Origin: Moorena sp. SIO3I8
GTDB lineage: Bacteria > Cyanobacteriota > Cyanobacteriia > Cyanobacteriales > Coleofasciculaceae
Assembly: GCF_010692325.1 (NCBI RefSeq)
Contig: NZ_JAAHHW010000008.1
Coordinates: 1-56,831 of the forward strand
Reading direction: 5' to 3'
DNA length: 56,831 nucleotides
Shown: positions 35,782 through 44,575 of the stretch, in pieces
Numbering within the stretch: position 1 is the stretch's first letter
Layout of the letters: every line of letters begins with the position of its first letter
Notes under the pieces: generated by a model
Database searches by the model: none
The model's input: the letters and a program-made list of their open reading frames with translations, nothing else
What the model was told of the DNA's origin: nothing
Translations under genes and position numbers: made by a program

Positions 35782-36198
35782 TTATTTACACAAAATGTAT
35801 TGATGTTGGTGGTCAGTAAAATAGCTCCAAACACGACGCATATCATTAGGACTAGTGTTAAACTTCCAATCGATATCATTAACTCCTGTGACATACCAGC
35901 CAGACCATGAACCATTGAACCAACGAATTTTATAGGCAACAACATCACCCCCTAAAATCTGATGGTCGATCTCTGTATTTAGTCCTTTATACCATCCAGG
36001 AGTTTTTCCAGTTGGAGGTAGACCAGACTGGTCAGATCCTTGCAATGTACAAGCAGCTTGAGTGCGAAGTTCATGTTGGATGCAGTCACTTCCACCACAC
36101 CCATTAGCGGCAAAGGCAGACTGGGCTGGCAACATCGTTATTGCTGCAACAATCAAAGAACTTAAAACGATCAAGATACTCTTTTTTAGATTACTCAT
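35782..36198 (-). CDS. Small secreted cysteine-containing protein, unknown family
   Basis: 138 residues. A clear Sec signal peptide (KKSILIVLSSLIVAAITMLP, cleavage after AQSAFA) is followed by a ~107-residue mature part with five Cys (NGCGGSDCIQ, AACTLQG, YILCK), so one or two disulfides are plausible. It is rich in Trp and Tyr (KIRWFNGSWSGWYVTGVNDI; MRRVWSYF). The DsbA-like protein is the next gene in the same direction. No family recognised. It could be a secreted binding or lectin-like protein, which is speculative. Confidence 0.75.
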   Translation of the reverse strand: MSNLKKSILIVLSSLIVAAITMLPAQSAFAANGCGGSDCIQHELRTQAACTLQGSDQSGLPPTGKTPGWYKGLNTEIDHQILGGDVVAYKIRWFNGSWSGWYVTGVNDIDWKFNTSPNDMRRVWSYFTDHQHQYILCK

Positions 36199-36613
36199 GA
36201 CTCTGGTTTACTTTTTAATTCAATTAGGTACTTAGGGCTGGAAATCAGGTGAATCAATCTCACTGACCTTCAACCCTTTTCTAATATCTAAAAAGTATTC
36301 CTAGGTCGGCAGTACCCTTAAGGGTACTATTGCCAGGACAGAAAAATTCCTGGGAAGCCAGTGAACGGGCAAGATGCCCATTCCACCTACCGGATCAAAC
36401 AGAATCCCCCGAATTGAATTCGGGGGAGTGACTTAAGGTAAGCATTCAGCGGTCAGTGGTCAAGCCGTCAGCGGTCAGCGGTCAGTAGTCAGTGGTCAGC
36501 CTTTAGCTGAGAGCTGAGAGCTGAGAGCTGAGAGCTGAGAGCTGATAGCTGATAGCTGTTCGCGTAGCGTGCGCGTAGCGCTTAAGCTGATAGCTTACGG
36601 CTCAAGTCATGAT
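36199..36613. other. Gene-free gap with palindromes and heptamers
   Basis: It holds an AGTACCCTTAAGGGTACT palindrome (36309-36326), a GGGCAAGATGCCC unit (36366-36378), a perfect CCCCCGAATTGAATTCGGGGG palindrome (36406-36426), GCGGTCA and GAGAGCT/GCTGATA heptamer arrays (36448-36560) and a GTTCGCGTAGCGTGCGCGTA repeat. On the minus strand the 36406-36426 region reads TCACTCCCCCGAATT...GGGGGATTCT, like the left end of an IS200/IS605 element. Confidence 0.65.
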
Positions 36614-39562
36614 TCATTCCGATTGCAACGGTGCATCCAACACTTTAGTAATGCGATCGCGTGCCCCTTCTAAGTGGGCTAAGCTAGCAGTATCAAGGTT
36701 TTTCCCTTGTTTGTTCAAGGTGTTTGCGATCGCATCCCGCAATTGACGGAGTTTATACCGGGCTAACACCCGAGCATCCTCGGGAGTATTAAAGGTTTGG
36801 ATAGCAATAATAAATTCAGGGAAGGTGCGGGCAGTTTCTAGACTATTGGAATTGCGCAGTGCCATGTTCACTAAAAGACTCATATACTGCCGTTGCAATC
36901 CCCGACGCAAGCTAGAGATTGGCTCAATCTTAGCGTTACTATCTAGTTTCCAGATGCTATCTTGAACAGTGTCAAACACTTCTGCCATGGTCAAGGCTTC
37001 CCCGGAACTAGTTTTGAGTTGAGCATCCCGCAAACGAGCCAACCGTTCTGATGAAAATAAATCCCCCAGCACCATAGTTTGAACTAACATCACTCGCTCA
37101 TGAATGGGATAATCTAGGGGGAAAATAGTGGTAAAAGCACCCCAGTGAGTCCAGCGAGATGGGGCTAACTGGTTGAGGAGTTGGGGTGAGAAGTTAAAGG
37201 TATCTTCAGCAAACATATACTCCCCGAGCATGGCTAAAGCCTGACGCTGTTTTTCCACAGGGATGGGTTCAAAGGGGAGTGTGCCAGTCTTGCCACCAGT
37301 GTAGTTTCGATTAAAAGTTTGTCCCCCAATATAACCAGTAAGGGACATAGCGTTTTCAAAGAAATAGGAGAAGACCGTATCAAAGCGATCGCGTAAATCC
37401 CCAGCACTTTCTTGAGGCAACAGGTAACTGGTGTTCAAGCGTTTCCAAATTCCCTTAGCATTCTCCATTTGCCACTGAGAGTAGCGCAATGGATCACTAC
37501 TAAGGTCCCAAACCTTAGCTTCTGGGTCAATAAAATCGAAAGTATCCTCATCTGTAGCATAAGATAGCCCCATTTCAGAGCCTTCAGCCGCAATTTTGCG
37601 CAGTGTGCGTAATTCTTGTTGAGGAGTCAGAGCATCAATCGGAGTGTAGCCATACTTAATCACCCACTTATCATAGGGACCAACCACTGTAGAGAAATAA
37701 TCTCCCTGTTCCATTCCCTCTGGCGCTAGATTAACTGGGACATAATCCATGACTGACCCGACTAGCCCTTTATTGCGGGTAATCTCAGTATTATTCAATT
37801 CCTCTGGACTCAACATGGTGCTGCCCCGGAAATTGTGGCGCAATCCCAGAGTATGACCAACTTCGTGAGCCGTCAGGTAGCGCAAATACTGATTGATGAA
37901 GGTTTTCATTTCCTCACCACTGGGCAACTGGTGGTTTACCATCGATAGAGACAATGCTCCAAACTTAGCTTGCTGAGCTGATACCATGGCAAAACATAAC
38001 TCATGGTCTGGGACTTGGGTTAGTCCGCTCAGGAATTGCCCAGCTGGTAGGCTCAACTGAGCCGCTTTGCCAGGATTGCTCTTGAGGATTTCCTGCAATT
38101 TGAGGTAAGGAACTTTCATGCCATTACTACACAGGGAACCATTAAACGGGAATTGGGATAACCCAGATAATGCCTGGGATTGAGCCTGGGAAGCAATAGC
38201 CTGGTATTCCGCTTTGATCCAGCGCACCGCATTAGCATCAATAATGACATCTGCATCCAAAATTTCCCCAGTCAAGGGGTTCACTCGGGATGGACCCATA
38301 GCGATAATGCCTGGGAATGAGGGAAAAGAATTCGACCAGCGAATGGTGTTGTAGCGAATATCAGCCGGGTCCCAGGTTGCATCATCTGGCATTTGCCGCA
38401 CTTCAATGGCATTATCAAACCCTGCCTCCCGAAACGCTTCATTCCACATCAAAATCCCCTCCCGAATTGCATCTCGGTACTCCAGAGGTACAGTATTTTC
38501 AATCCAAAACACAATCGGTTCTTTTGGGGGGGATACCGTAGCAGTAGGGTCTTGTTTTTCTAAATTCCAGCGCCTGATATAACGGATAAAGGGTTGTTTG
38601 CGGTTTTGATTGGATAAATTTTGATAAGCACTGATGAAATAGCCTACTCGTTCATCCGCGAGTCGATGACGGTAACCATTGTTAGTCGGTAGTTGAGAAA
38701 AGCTATAGCGGACACTAAGATTAAATGCTCGTTGATCTGGGAGACTCCTTAAGGGAAAGAATAAATCTCCCCCACCAGAAAAGCCATAAACTGACTCAAT
38801 CTCTACATTCAACGGAAATGCTTGAGCGTCACTGACATAGGATTTTTGAGGGTCTACCCCATAACTGCCTCCTAATATCCAAGGAAAAGCCGATGCTAGT
38901 CCAGAGAAAGACCCATCGCTGACCAGGAGTGATGTTAAATCCACCAACAGAGTCTTTCGTTCTGGATGAATACTGGTAATCGGCAGGGAATATAGCACCG
39001 AATCACTGAAGGAACGTTTAACAGAACGCTCTTGGGGGTCACCGGGTCGAGTACGGAAGTAGATATTTGGTATGACTAAATCTATGGTCTTCTGTCGGCG
39101 GCGGAATTGGAACAAAAAATCATTAACTGGCCAACCGGTTTGGAGCCCCAACTCCCCAATTCCCGAAGCAAGGGTAACAACACATAGGAAATTTTGATTT
39201 AGTTGATCCGGTTCAATTTCTAAATAAATTTTTTCTTTTTCTTTATTGCGGTAGAGGGTGAGTAATCCTGCTAATTTTTCCGCATCTTCTACGACCTTAT
39301 CAAATGGCTTTAACTTGGAATCACTACTATCTGAATCGGATAACTCCTCTGAGGGTGCCTCTGAGGGGTCTTCAGCAATTTCTGTAGTTTGAACTTGGCT
39401 ATGGGCTAAGGTTAGCTGGGGCGAGTAAACAATCTTTTGATCCAAATGTTGACCCAAACTATTGCCGCTTGGAGTAGATAGAGCTATGGTTTGGAGGTAC
39501 AAAGGGGATAGTACCAAGACGAATCCACACAGACAGAATATCAAGAACTTTAGTCTTTTCAT
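36614..39562 (-). CDS. Exported zinc-dependent metalloprotease (DUF5117/DUF4953 family)
   Basis: 982 residues with an N-terminal signal (KFLIFCLCGFVLVLSPLYLQ) and an acidic Ser/Asp linker (SEELSDSDSSDSKLKPFDKV). The conserved body follows: FRTRPGDPQERSVKRSFSDS, FWIENTVPLEYRDAIREGIL and DADVIIDANAVRWI. The metzincin-like site HEVGHTLGLRHNFRG lies near residue 563, with VMDYVPVNLAP as Met-turn region. The C-terminal helices resemble those of DUF4953. Likely a large periplasmic or secreted peptidase. Length and domain order are normal for the family; the substrate is unknown. Downstream it runs into repeats. Confidence 0.9.
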   Translation of the reverse strand: MKRLKFLIFCLCGFVLVLSPLYLQTIALSTPSGNSLGQHLDQKIVYSPQLTLAHSQVQTTEIAEDPSEAPSEELSDSDSSDSKLKPFDKVVEDAEKLAGLLTLYRNKEKEKIYLEIEPDQLNQNFLCVVTLASGIGELGLQTGWPVNDFLFQFRRRQKTIDLVIPNIYFRTRPGDPQERSVKRSFSDSVLYSLPITSIHPERKTLLVDLTSLLVSDGSFSGLASAFPWILGGSYGVDPQKSYVSDAQAFPLNVEIESVYGFSGGGDLFFPLRSLPDQRAFNLSVRYSFSQLPTNNGYRHRLADERVGYFISAYQNLSNQNRKQPFIRYIRRWNLEKQDPTATVSPPKEPIVFWIENTVPLEYRDAIREGILMWNEAFREAGFDNAIEVRQMPDDATWDPADIRYNTIRWSNSFPSFPGIIAMGPSRVNPLTGEILDADVIIDANAVRWIKAEYQAIASQAQSQALSGLSQFPFNGSLCSNGMKVPYLKLQEILKSNPGKAAQLSLPAGQFLSGLTQVPDHELCFAMVSAQQAKFGALSLSMVNHQLPSGEEMKTFINQYLRYLTAHEVGHTLGLRHNFRGSTMLSPEELNNTEITRNKGLVGSVMDYVPVNLAPEGMEQGDYFSTVVGPYDKWVIKYGYTPIDALTPQQELRTLRKIAAEGSEMGLSYATDEDTFDFIDPEAKVWDLSSDPLRYSQWQMENAKGIWKRLNTSYLLPQESAGDLRDRFDTVFSYFFENAMSLTGYIGGQTFNRNYTGGKTGTLPFEPIPVEKQRQALAMLGEYMFAEDTFNFSPQLLNQLAPSRWTHWGAFTTIFPLDYPIHERVMLVQTMVLGDLFSSERLARLRDAQLKTSSGEALTMAEVFDTVQDSIWKLDSNAKIEPISSLRRGLQRQYMSLLVNMALRNSNSLETARTFPEFIIAIQTFNTPEDARVLARYKLRQLRDAIANTLNKQGKNLDTASLAHLEGARDRITKVLDAPLQSE

Positions 39563-40252
39563 CGATTAATCACTAGTTTGGTGTTCTGAAAAGAAAGAGA
39601 AATTATGATAATTCATAATTATGACTTATCAAAACTTATGAAAGCTTGAAAATTTTACCTTAATATTATAATTAACCAATTCCTAAATAAAAACAATTTG
39701 ATTATAGCGTTTATGATACTGATAATGTCCCTGCCTTTTTTATTACTACTCCCTAATCCCTACTCCCTAGGACGTTATCAGAAGTATACCAATTGAAACT
39801 TGCTGCTATAGTTGTTAAACTTGATGAGTTTTTGATTATGTTCTTAGTTTTTGATTAGTTTAATCGTTTTAGCTTCTGATTTATAAGTATTACTATCAAG
39901 GTAAAATGGTGTGGTTGTACTATAGTTGTTTGACATAAACGAATCTATATACTAACCCTTTAAGCACCCCGAAATTTACACAGCTTGGGTTAGTCTAAAT
40001 CTATGTTTCCTGTACTTTGAGCCTTGGCAATTAAAAAAAAACTGTACACTAACTTCAACTAAAGCTATACTTTGATCTGTCAGCTTTCAGCTATTTATCA
40101 GCTATTTACTAGTCAGCCCTTGCAGCTGAAAACTTAAGCTAAGAAGCATAGTTTACTAAAAGTAGTGCCAGCTAAAGTAGTGCCAGCTAAAGTAGTGCCA
40201 GCTATATAATAACTCGCGCCCGTAACCAAGCTGACAAGTCCCGGCCATCCGA
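39563..40252. other. 690-bp gene-free region with small repeats
   Basis: AT-rich upstream region of the metalloprotease. A TATAGC-type foldback (39712-39810) carries CTACTCC heptamers. Three 15-bp units of AGTAGTGCCAGCTAA lie at 40159-40204. No coding frame with recognisable features. Confidence 0.55.
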
Positions 40253-40612
40253 TTAAACTTGATTAGAAGCCAAGCTATTGATAAGACTAGACACCAAAGT
40301 CAGAACGATAGCCCCGAAAAAAGCTGCCCAGAAACCGTTCACTACAAACGTATCAGGAGTGAAATAGGATGCCAGGGAGAGGGTGATAGCATTAATCACC
40401 AACAGAAATAGTCCCATGGATAAAATTGTGATGGGCAAGGTCAGAATCACTAGAATCGGTCTAATGATGGCGTTAACTAAACCAATGACTACTACCGCTA
40501 CAGCAGCTGCACCAAAACCACTAATGGTAATTCCTGGTACCAGGTAAGCAGTAATCATTAGTGAGATAGCACTTAGCAGCCAAGTCAAAAGTATATTAAG
40601 CATCGATCTCAC
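40253..40612 (-). CDS. Phage holin family 4 / YvlD-like membrane protein
   Basis: 119 residues with four hydrophobic segments: NILLTWLLSAISLMITAYLV, GFGAAAVAVVVIGLVNAIIR, PILVILTLPITILSMGLFLL and NGFWAAFFGAIVLTLVSSLI. The GLVNAxIRPIxxxLTLPxTxLxxGxFxLxINA pattern is diagnostic of the YvlD/DUF360 membrane family, often annotated as phage holin family. The role in cyanobacteria is unknown; despite the name there is no phage context here. The start (ATG 40603 or 40612) is uncertain by three codons. Confidence 0.9.
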   Translation of the reverse strand: MRSMLNILLTWLLSAISLMITAYLVPGITISGFGAAAVAVVVIGLVNAIIRPILVILTLPITILSMGLFLLVINAITLSLASYFTPDTFVVNGFWAAFFGAIVLTLVSSLINSLASNQV

Positions 40613-40973
40613 AAAAATATCGCTTACTATGATTTTAGCGATTCTGGCAAGATTAGCCTGTAAGCTATCAGCCGTCAGCTATCAGCTATCAGCTTATGGG
40701 CTACAGATGGTGCTACTTGAGGTGCCAAAGGCAAACGGCTAACCGCTGACCACTGACCACTGACCACTGACCACTGACGGCTGATAGCTGATAGCTGAAT
40801 GCTTACATTAGCCTTGTTGTCCTAAAGAGCGATCGCATTTGTTCAAGGTGCTCGCCATGATCTATTAACCTCTAAGATGGCTGAGCAGTATTTGGTGCTA
40901 GTTACTTGGGTGTAACTCAAGTGATTATGCAGCACAGTATGATTGAGTTGGACGATTCCAGCAATAAATCTTT
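40613..40973. other. Gap with heptamer arrays between divergent genes
   Basis: AGCTATC-type heptamers (40672-40697) and CCACTGA heptamers (40746-40782) with GCTGATA units follow the holin-like gene's 5' end. GGTGCTACTTGAGGTGCC (40707-40724) is a short repeat also seen near 5490. The pentapeptide gene's promoter should lie in 40830-40970; no clear consensus was recognised. Confidence 0.55.
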
Positions 40974-41456
40974 ATGTTTTTCCGGCTACTGGTTACATTC
41001 TTATTTGCGTGCTCTGTTTTTTGTTATCCCTTACCCGTTCACGCCAAGAGTATAGCCTGCGATGGGAAACAACTCGTGGGAGCAGACTTATCTGGTCAAG
41101 ACTTACAGGAAGTCAAAATTACCTATTGCAATTTGGACCAGGCTAACTTAGCCGATGCCAAATTGATCAAAGCATCTATCAAACATACTACCCTGAATAA
41201 TGCTAATCTCCATGGAGCAGACTTGACCAACAGCGACACCTACAACATTAGCTTCAATGGTGCAGATTTAACTGATGCCATCTTTACTCGTTCCTTACTG
41301 CAACGTGCCAGTTTTGATGGGGCTAACATCACTGGTGCTGATTTTAGTAGCACCCTGATCCAACCGGTCAGAGAACGGTTAAAACTCTGCGATGTAGCAA
41401 CTGGGGTGAACCCTACCACTGGTGTGGTGACTCGTAAGTCTTTAGGGTGTTGGTAA
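40974..41456 (+). CDS. Exported pentapeptide-repeat protein
   Basis: 160 residues. A signal peptide (FFRLLVTFLFACSVFCYPLP, cleavage near VHA-K) precedes a Cys-containing segment and about 12 A(D/N)LXX pentapeptides (LVGADLSGQDLQ, LDQANLADAKLIKASIKHTT, LNNANLHGADLTNSD, FDGANITGADFSST). These form a right-handed quadrilateral beta-helix. The tail is RERLKLCDVATGVNPTTGVV. Likely located in the lumen or periplasm. ATG 40974 is preferred over other frames because it starts the signal peptide. Function unknown. Confidence 0.85.
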   Translation: MFFRLLVTFLFACSVFCYPLPVHAKSIACDGKQLVGADLSGQDLQEVKITYCNLDQANLADAKLIKASIKHTTLNNANLHGADLTNSDTYNISFNGADLTDAIFTRSLLQRASFDGANITGADFSSTLIQPVRERLKLCDVATGVNPTTGVVTRKSLGCW

Positions 41457-41457
41457 G

Positions 41458-41540
41458 GTGTTGAATGTTGAATGTTGAATGTTGAATGTTGAATGTTGAA
41501 TGTTGAATGTTGAATGTTGAATGTTGAATGTTGAATGTTG
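41458..41540. repeat. Heptamer array (GTTGAAT)n
   Basis: About eleven GTTGAAT units start just after the stop of the pentapeptide gene and end before a remnant of a second pentapeptide gene. Confidence 0.9.
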
Positions 41541-41568
41541 ACTATTTGATGGTCAACGGTTAACATTC

Positions 41569-41697
41569 ACGATCGATGGGGCTGACTTGAGCGATGGTAT
41601 GCTGGATGGTGGGCAAATTAGCAAATTTGATAACTGTGTAAGGAAGGTGCATCTAAAAACTGGTGTTGCGCTTGTGAGTCTTTGGGATGTCGATTAA
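41569..41697 (+). pseudogene. 3' remnant of a second pentapeptide-type gene overlapping purK
   Basis: The frame TIDGADLSDGMLDGGQISKF, then DNC...KTGVALVSLWDVD resembles the C-terminus of the preceding pentapeptide protein (GADFSSTLIQ...CDVATGV...VTRKSLGCW). It ends at TAA 41695-41697, overlapping the purK ATG at 41687. It looks like the 3' end of a tandem duplicate whose body was replaced by the GTTGAAT array. Confidence 0.45.
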
Positions 41698-43006
41698 ACG
41701 AGTAGGTGTAATTGGTGGAGGACAACTGGCCTGGATGATGGCAATGGCTGCCAAGTCTTTGGGTATTCGGCTAGTGGTTCAAACTCCTAATATTACTGAT
41801 CCAGCTGTTTGTGTTGCTGCTGAAACTATCTTTGCTGCTATTGATGATGGGATCGCTACCGAGCAAATGGCATCTCGCTGTGATGTGATTACCTTTGAGA
41901 ATGAATTGATTAACCTCGATGCCCTGAAATGTCTGGCAAAGCGGGGAATTTGCTTTTACCCCCGACTAGAGGCTCTAGCGCCACTGTTGGATAAATATCA
42001 CCAACGCTGCTATTTCGATCGCATTGGTTTACCCCAGCCAGAGTTCATCAGTCTGGAGGGGGAAGTGGGTAAGGAGGAATTAAAGTCCCTAGCCTCTTCT
42101 CGGGGCGTTGCTGAATTGAAGTATGAATCCGCGATCGTTTGGTTTTGGTCAAGCCCCCTAAATCCCCCAACTTTGGGGGACTTTCAGAGTTTTGTTCCCC
42201 CCAAAATTGGGGGGCTAGGGGGGCAAAATCATACCCAGAATCAGCAACGCCCTTCTCGGACCCCAATCAACCTGAGTCAGTTAGAGTTTCCTCTGGTGCT
42301 GAAAGCGCGACGCCAAGGTTATGACGGCAAGGGTACGTTTATTATTAAAGACAGTCATAGCTTACAGGAAACTTGGAAGCAGTTAGGCAATCAGCCTGTG
42401 GTGCTAGAAGAGTTTATTCCCTTTGAACGGGAGTTGGCAGTAATGGCTGCTCGTTCTGTAGATGGGGAGGTGGTGGTTTACCCGGTGGTGGAAACTCAGC
42501 AGCAAGAACAGGTGTGTCGGCGAGTTATTGCACCAGCCCAGATTAGCCCAGATACGGTGGCGGAGGTGAATGCGATCGCAAAAACTCTCCTGACTAGTTT
42601 AGACGTAGTGGGAGTCTTTGGGATTGAGTTATTCCTCACTAGCAATCACAAGGTTTTGGTTAATGAAGTGTCCCCTCGTACCCATAATTCTGGCCATTAC
42701 ACCATTGATGCTTGCGAAACCTCTCAATTTGAGCAGCAACTGCGAGCCGTGGTAGGTTTACCCTTAGGTAGCCCACAGATGCATTGTGCCAGTGCAGTAA
42801 TGGTCAATCTTTTGGGTTATGAGTCTTCCCAGGATGATTACCAACAGAAACGGCAGACCTTAGCCAGTTTACCAGGAGCGTTTGTCCATTGGTATGGTAA
42901 GACTCAATCCCGCCCAGGACGTAAGTTAGGTCATGTTACGGTTTTGAGTGATGGGAATTCATTACAAGAGCTAATTGATAAGGTTGAATCGGTTTGGTAT
43001 GGTTGA
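41687..43006 (+). CDS. purK: 5-(carboxyamino)imidazole ribonucleotide synthase, with in-frame repeat insertion
   Basis: An ATP-grasp protein of 439 residues (usually ~380): RVGVIGGGQLAWMMAMAAKS at the N-terminus, VITFENELINLDALK, FPLVLKARRQGYDGKGTFII (ATP-binding), VVLEEFIPFERELAVMAARS, FGIELFLTSNHKVLVNEVSP and RTHNSGHYTIDACETSQFEQ. It converts AIR, bicarbonate and ATP to N5-CAIR in purine synthesis. About 50-60 extra residues between PQPEFISLEG and FPLVLKARR include SSPLNPPTLGDFQSFVPPKI, the translation of a foldback element (42151-42230). The frame is intact and catalytic motifs remain, so the enzyme may function with a surface loop. Confidence 0.92.
   Translation: MSIKRVGVIGGGQLAWMMAMAAKSLGIRLVVQTPNITDPAVCVAAETIFAAIDDGIATEQMASRCDVITFENELINLDALKCLAKRGICFYPRLEALAPLLDKYHQRCYFDRIGLPQPEFISLEGEVGKEELKSLASSRGVAELKYESAIVWFWSSPLNPPTLGDFQSFVPPKIGGLGGQNHTQNQQRPSRTPINLSQLEFPLVLKARRQGYDGKGTFIIKDSHSLQETWKQLGNQPVVLEEFIPFERELAVMAARSVDGEVVVYPVVETQQQEQVCRRVIAPAQISPDTVAEVNAIAKTLLTSLDVVGVFGIELFLTSNHKVLVNEVSPRTHNSGHYTIDACETSQFEQQLRAVVGLPLGSPQMHCASAVMVNLLGYESSQDDYQQKRQTLASLPGAFVHWYGKTQSRPGRKLGHVTVLSDGNSLQELIDKVESVWYG
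42151..42230. repeat. Foldback element inside purK
   Basis: AAGCCCCCTAAATCCCCCAA to CTAGGGGGGCAAAATC is the reverse complement of the element at 5591-5680 with a shorter centre. Here it is translated. The 80-bp core plus flanks keeps the purK frame. Confidence 0.85.
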
Positions 43007-43047
43007 TACGATGTTGAAGGTTAGGGGGTTGAAGGTTGAAGTTAGAT

Positions 43048-43114
43048 GGAGTAGGGTGGGCAAAGTAATCTAATCATTAATTATCAAAATAACCAAACTG
43101 TTTTTGCCCACCCT
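43048..43114. repeat. GTAGGGTGGGCA inverted-repeat element
   Basis: GTAGGGTGGGCAAAGTAATC and TGTTTTTGCCCACCCTAC form the two arms. The interior ATTATCAAAATAACCAAAC corresponds, inverted, to the element at 34609-34674. The same arms bound the units of the array at 26927-27318. Confidence 0.75.
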
Positions 43115-43130
43115 ACAAGCTCCCTACTCC

Positions 43131-43385
43131 CTACTCCCTACTCCCTACTCCCTTTGCTAAAGCAGTAGATAACTGGCGTAAGCGATCGCTAACTTCTAAA
43201 TTGACTTCGTGAGCCTTTAAATGCTCGGGCATTTCAGCCATTAGTAAGGGATTTTCTTCTAACCATTCATTCTGGGCTACTCCTCGCCACACGGCTTCAT
43301 ATCGAATAAAGCGATCGCGCAATTGATCCAGTTCTTGTAGGCAAAATTGCTCGAAACCTGCGGCCTCAAAAATAGCGGAACGCAA
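43131..43385 (-). CDS. Small conserved cyanobacterial protein, ends remodelled
   Basis: 84 residues, mainly helical: FEAAGFEQFCLQELDQLRDR, FIRYEAVWRGVAQNEWLEEN, PLLMAEMPEHLKAHEVNLEV. The same frame continues upstream as TELKAFETYLRS until a TAA (about 43413), so the TTG used here may not be the original start; an ancestral ATG could have become ACG at about 43408. The 3' end (AKGVGSRE and stop) is read from a GGGAGTA array. Function unknown. Confidence 0.55.
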   Translation of the reverse strand: MRSAIFEAAGFEQFCLQELDQLRDRFIRYEAVWRGVAQNEWLEENPLLMAEMPEHLKAHEVNLEVSDRLRQLSTALAKGVGSRE

Positions 43386-43559
43386 ATAGGTTTCAAAGGC
43401 TTTGAGCTCCGTAAAACTTTACCCAGGCGTAGCCTCTATCAGGAGGGATTACACCTGGGTTTCTTTTGCATAAATGCCTATTGCCTATTGCCTTTTGCCT
43501 CTTGCCTCTTGCATTTTTAAGCAATACCTGTGTTTACAAATCAAATACAAAAGCGCTGA

Positions 43560-44024
43560 TTATGTCTGTGATGGACTCGTAGTTTCAGGGTCTAAGGGAG
43601 TATCTGAGGTAGATTTCTTGGTAACCCAAGCGGTGATAATATGAGAAAGGAGTCCGATTGGTCCGGCAAATAAGCATAGAATTAGGGAGTGAATAGTCCA
43701 AATACCAGCCTGTTGCCCTTGCCAATAAATCCAACGCCCTACAAACAAGTCCAGAACTAGGAAGTGTATCCAGCCAGTAGCAGCAACGGTTTCGTCACTA
43801 AAGAAGTGGGCAATATCTGCTAACTGAGTACTTGAGAAGGCTTGGGCGGATTCTGGTGTAATGCTATTAATAAATAGGTAAATATATAAACCTGCTAGAA
43901 CAACGAAGGGAAGATAGGATTCCATTACTCGCCTGGTAATCCCCCAATTTGGCAAGACAATGATTAGGAGCCAAAAGGGCAAAACGAAGATATTGGCAAT
44001 ATTAAACAGTTGAGCGATAACCAT
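43560..44024 (-). CDS. ABA4-like (DUF4281) membrane protein
   Basis: 154 residues with four transmembrane helices: LFNIANIFVLPFWLLIIVLP, YLPFVVLAGLYIYLFINSIT, VAATGWIHFLVLDLFVGRWI and IHSLILCLFAGPIGLLSHII. The AxGWIHFLxxDLFVGRWIYWQ and FAGPxGLLxH motifs match the ABA4-like/DUF4281 family, which includes the plant neoxanthin-synthesis protein ABA4. In cyanobacteria it may act on carotenoids; this is family-based inference. The polar C-terminal tail (STSDTPLDPETTSPSQT) is variable. Confidence 0.85.
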   Translation of the reverse strand: MVIAQLFNIANIFVLPFWLLIIVLPNWGITRRVMESYLPFVVLAGLYIYLFINSITPESAQAFSSTQLADIAHFFSDETVAATGWIHFLVLDLFVGRWIYWQGQQAGIWTIHSLILCLFAGPIGLLSHIITAWVTKKSTSDTPLDPETTSPSQT

Positions 44025-44201
44025 ATTTCTGTGTTTGATATTTCAACTATTTAATATAGCAATTATCTAGAATTTATCAATTCGGTGAGGTGCAAAGTTA
44101 TTGGTTTTAGGGAACAGGGAATAGGGAGTAGGGAGTAGGGAGTAGGGAGCAGGGTGAAGAGCATGGGGATTGGAAAAAAATCTTGTTTCGCTAATGAGTA
44201 T

Positions 44202-44311
44202 TATAGCGTTTATTGCATGTATGAGGTACAATTATCAAGCTCAAAGTCCCCCTTTTTAAGGGGGATTTAGGGGGATCTCTTTGTACCTCATGGGAAACAG
44301 AATTGCTATAT
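44202..44311. repeat. TATAGC foldback carrying a GTCCCCCTTTTTAAGGGGGA hairpin
   Basis: TTATAGCGTTTATTGCATGT plus ATGAGGTACAA on the left pairs with TTGTACCTCATGGG...AATTGCTATA on the right. Inside lies AGTCCCCCTTTTTAAGGGGG, which resembles half of the purK/rplL foldback. Non-coding. Confidence 0.65.
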
Positions 44312-44575
44312 AACTTCTATAAGTGTTAGCCAGAGCATTGGAGATGATGCTTTCGCATTAATCTGTTGTGTTAATCTGTTCTGGTTCAGTTTCCACAGTT
44401 GGATTTTGCTGAGACCAAGAACATTGCCATTGCTCATTCCAAAGCCGATCACTGGCGATATTTTAATCTCAGGTAGATCCTGGGGATAATTTTGAACAAA
44501 TTCCACAAGACCTGTGGAATTTAGGCTATAACTATTCAACGGTGAAGGTTCAACAAATAAATTATAATAAATCCG

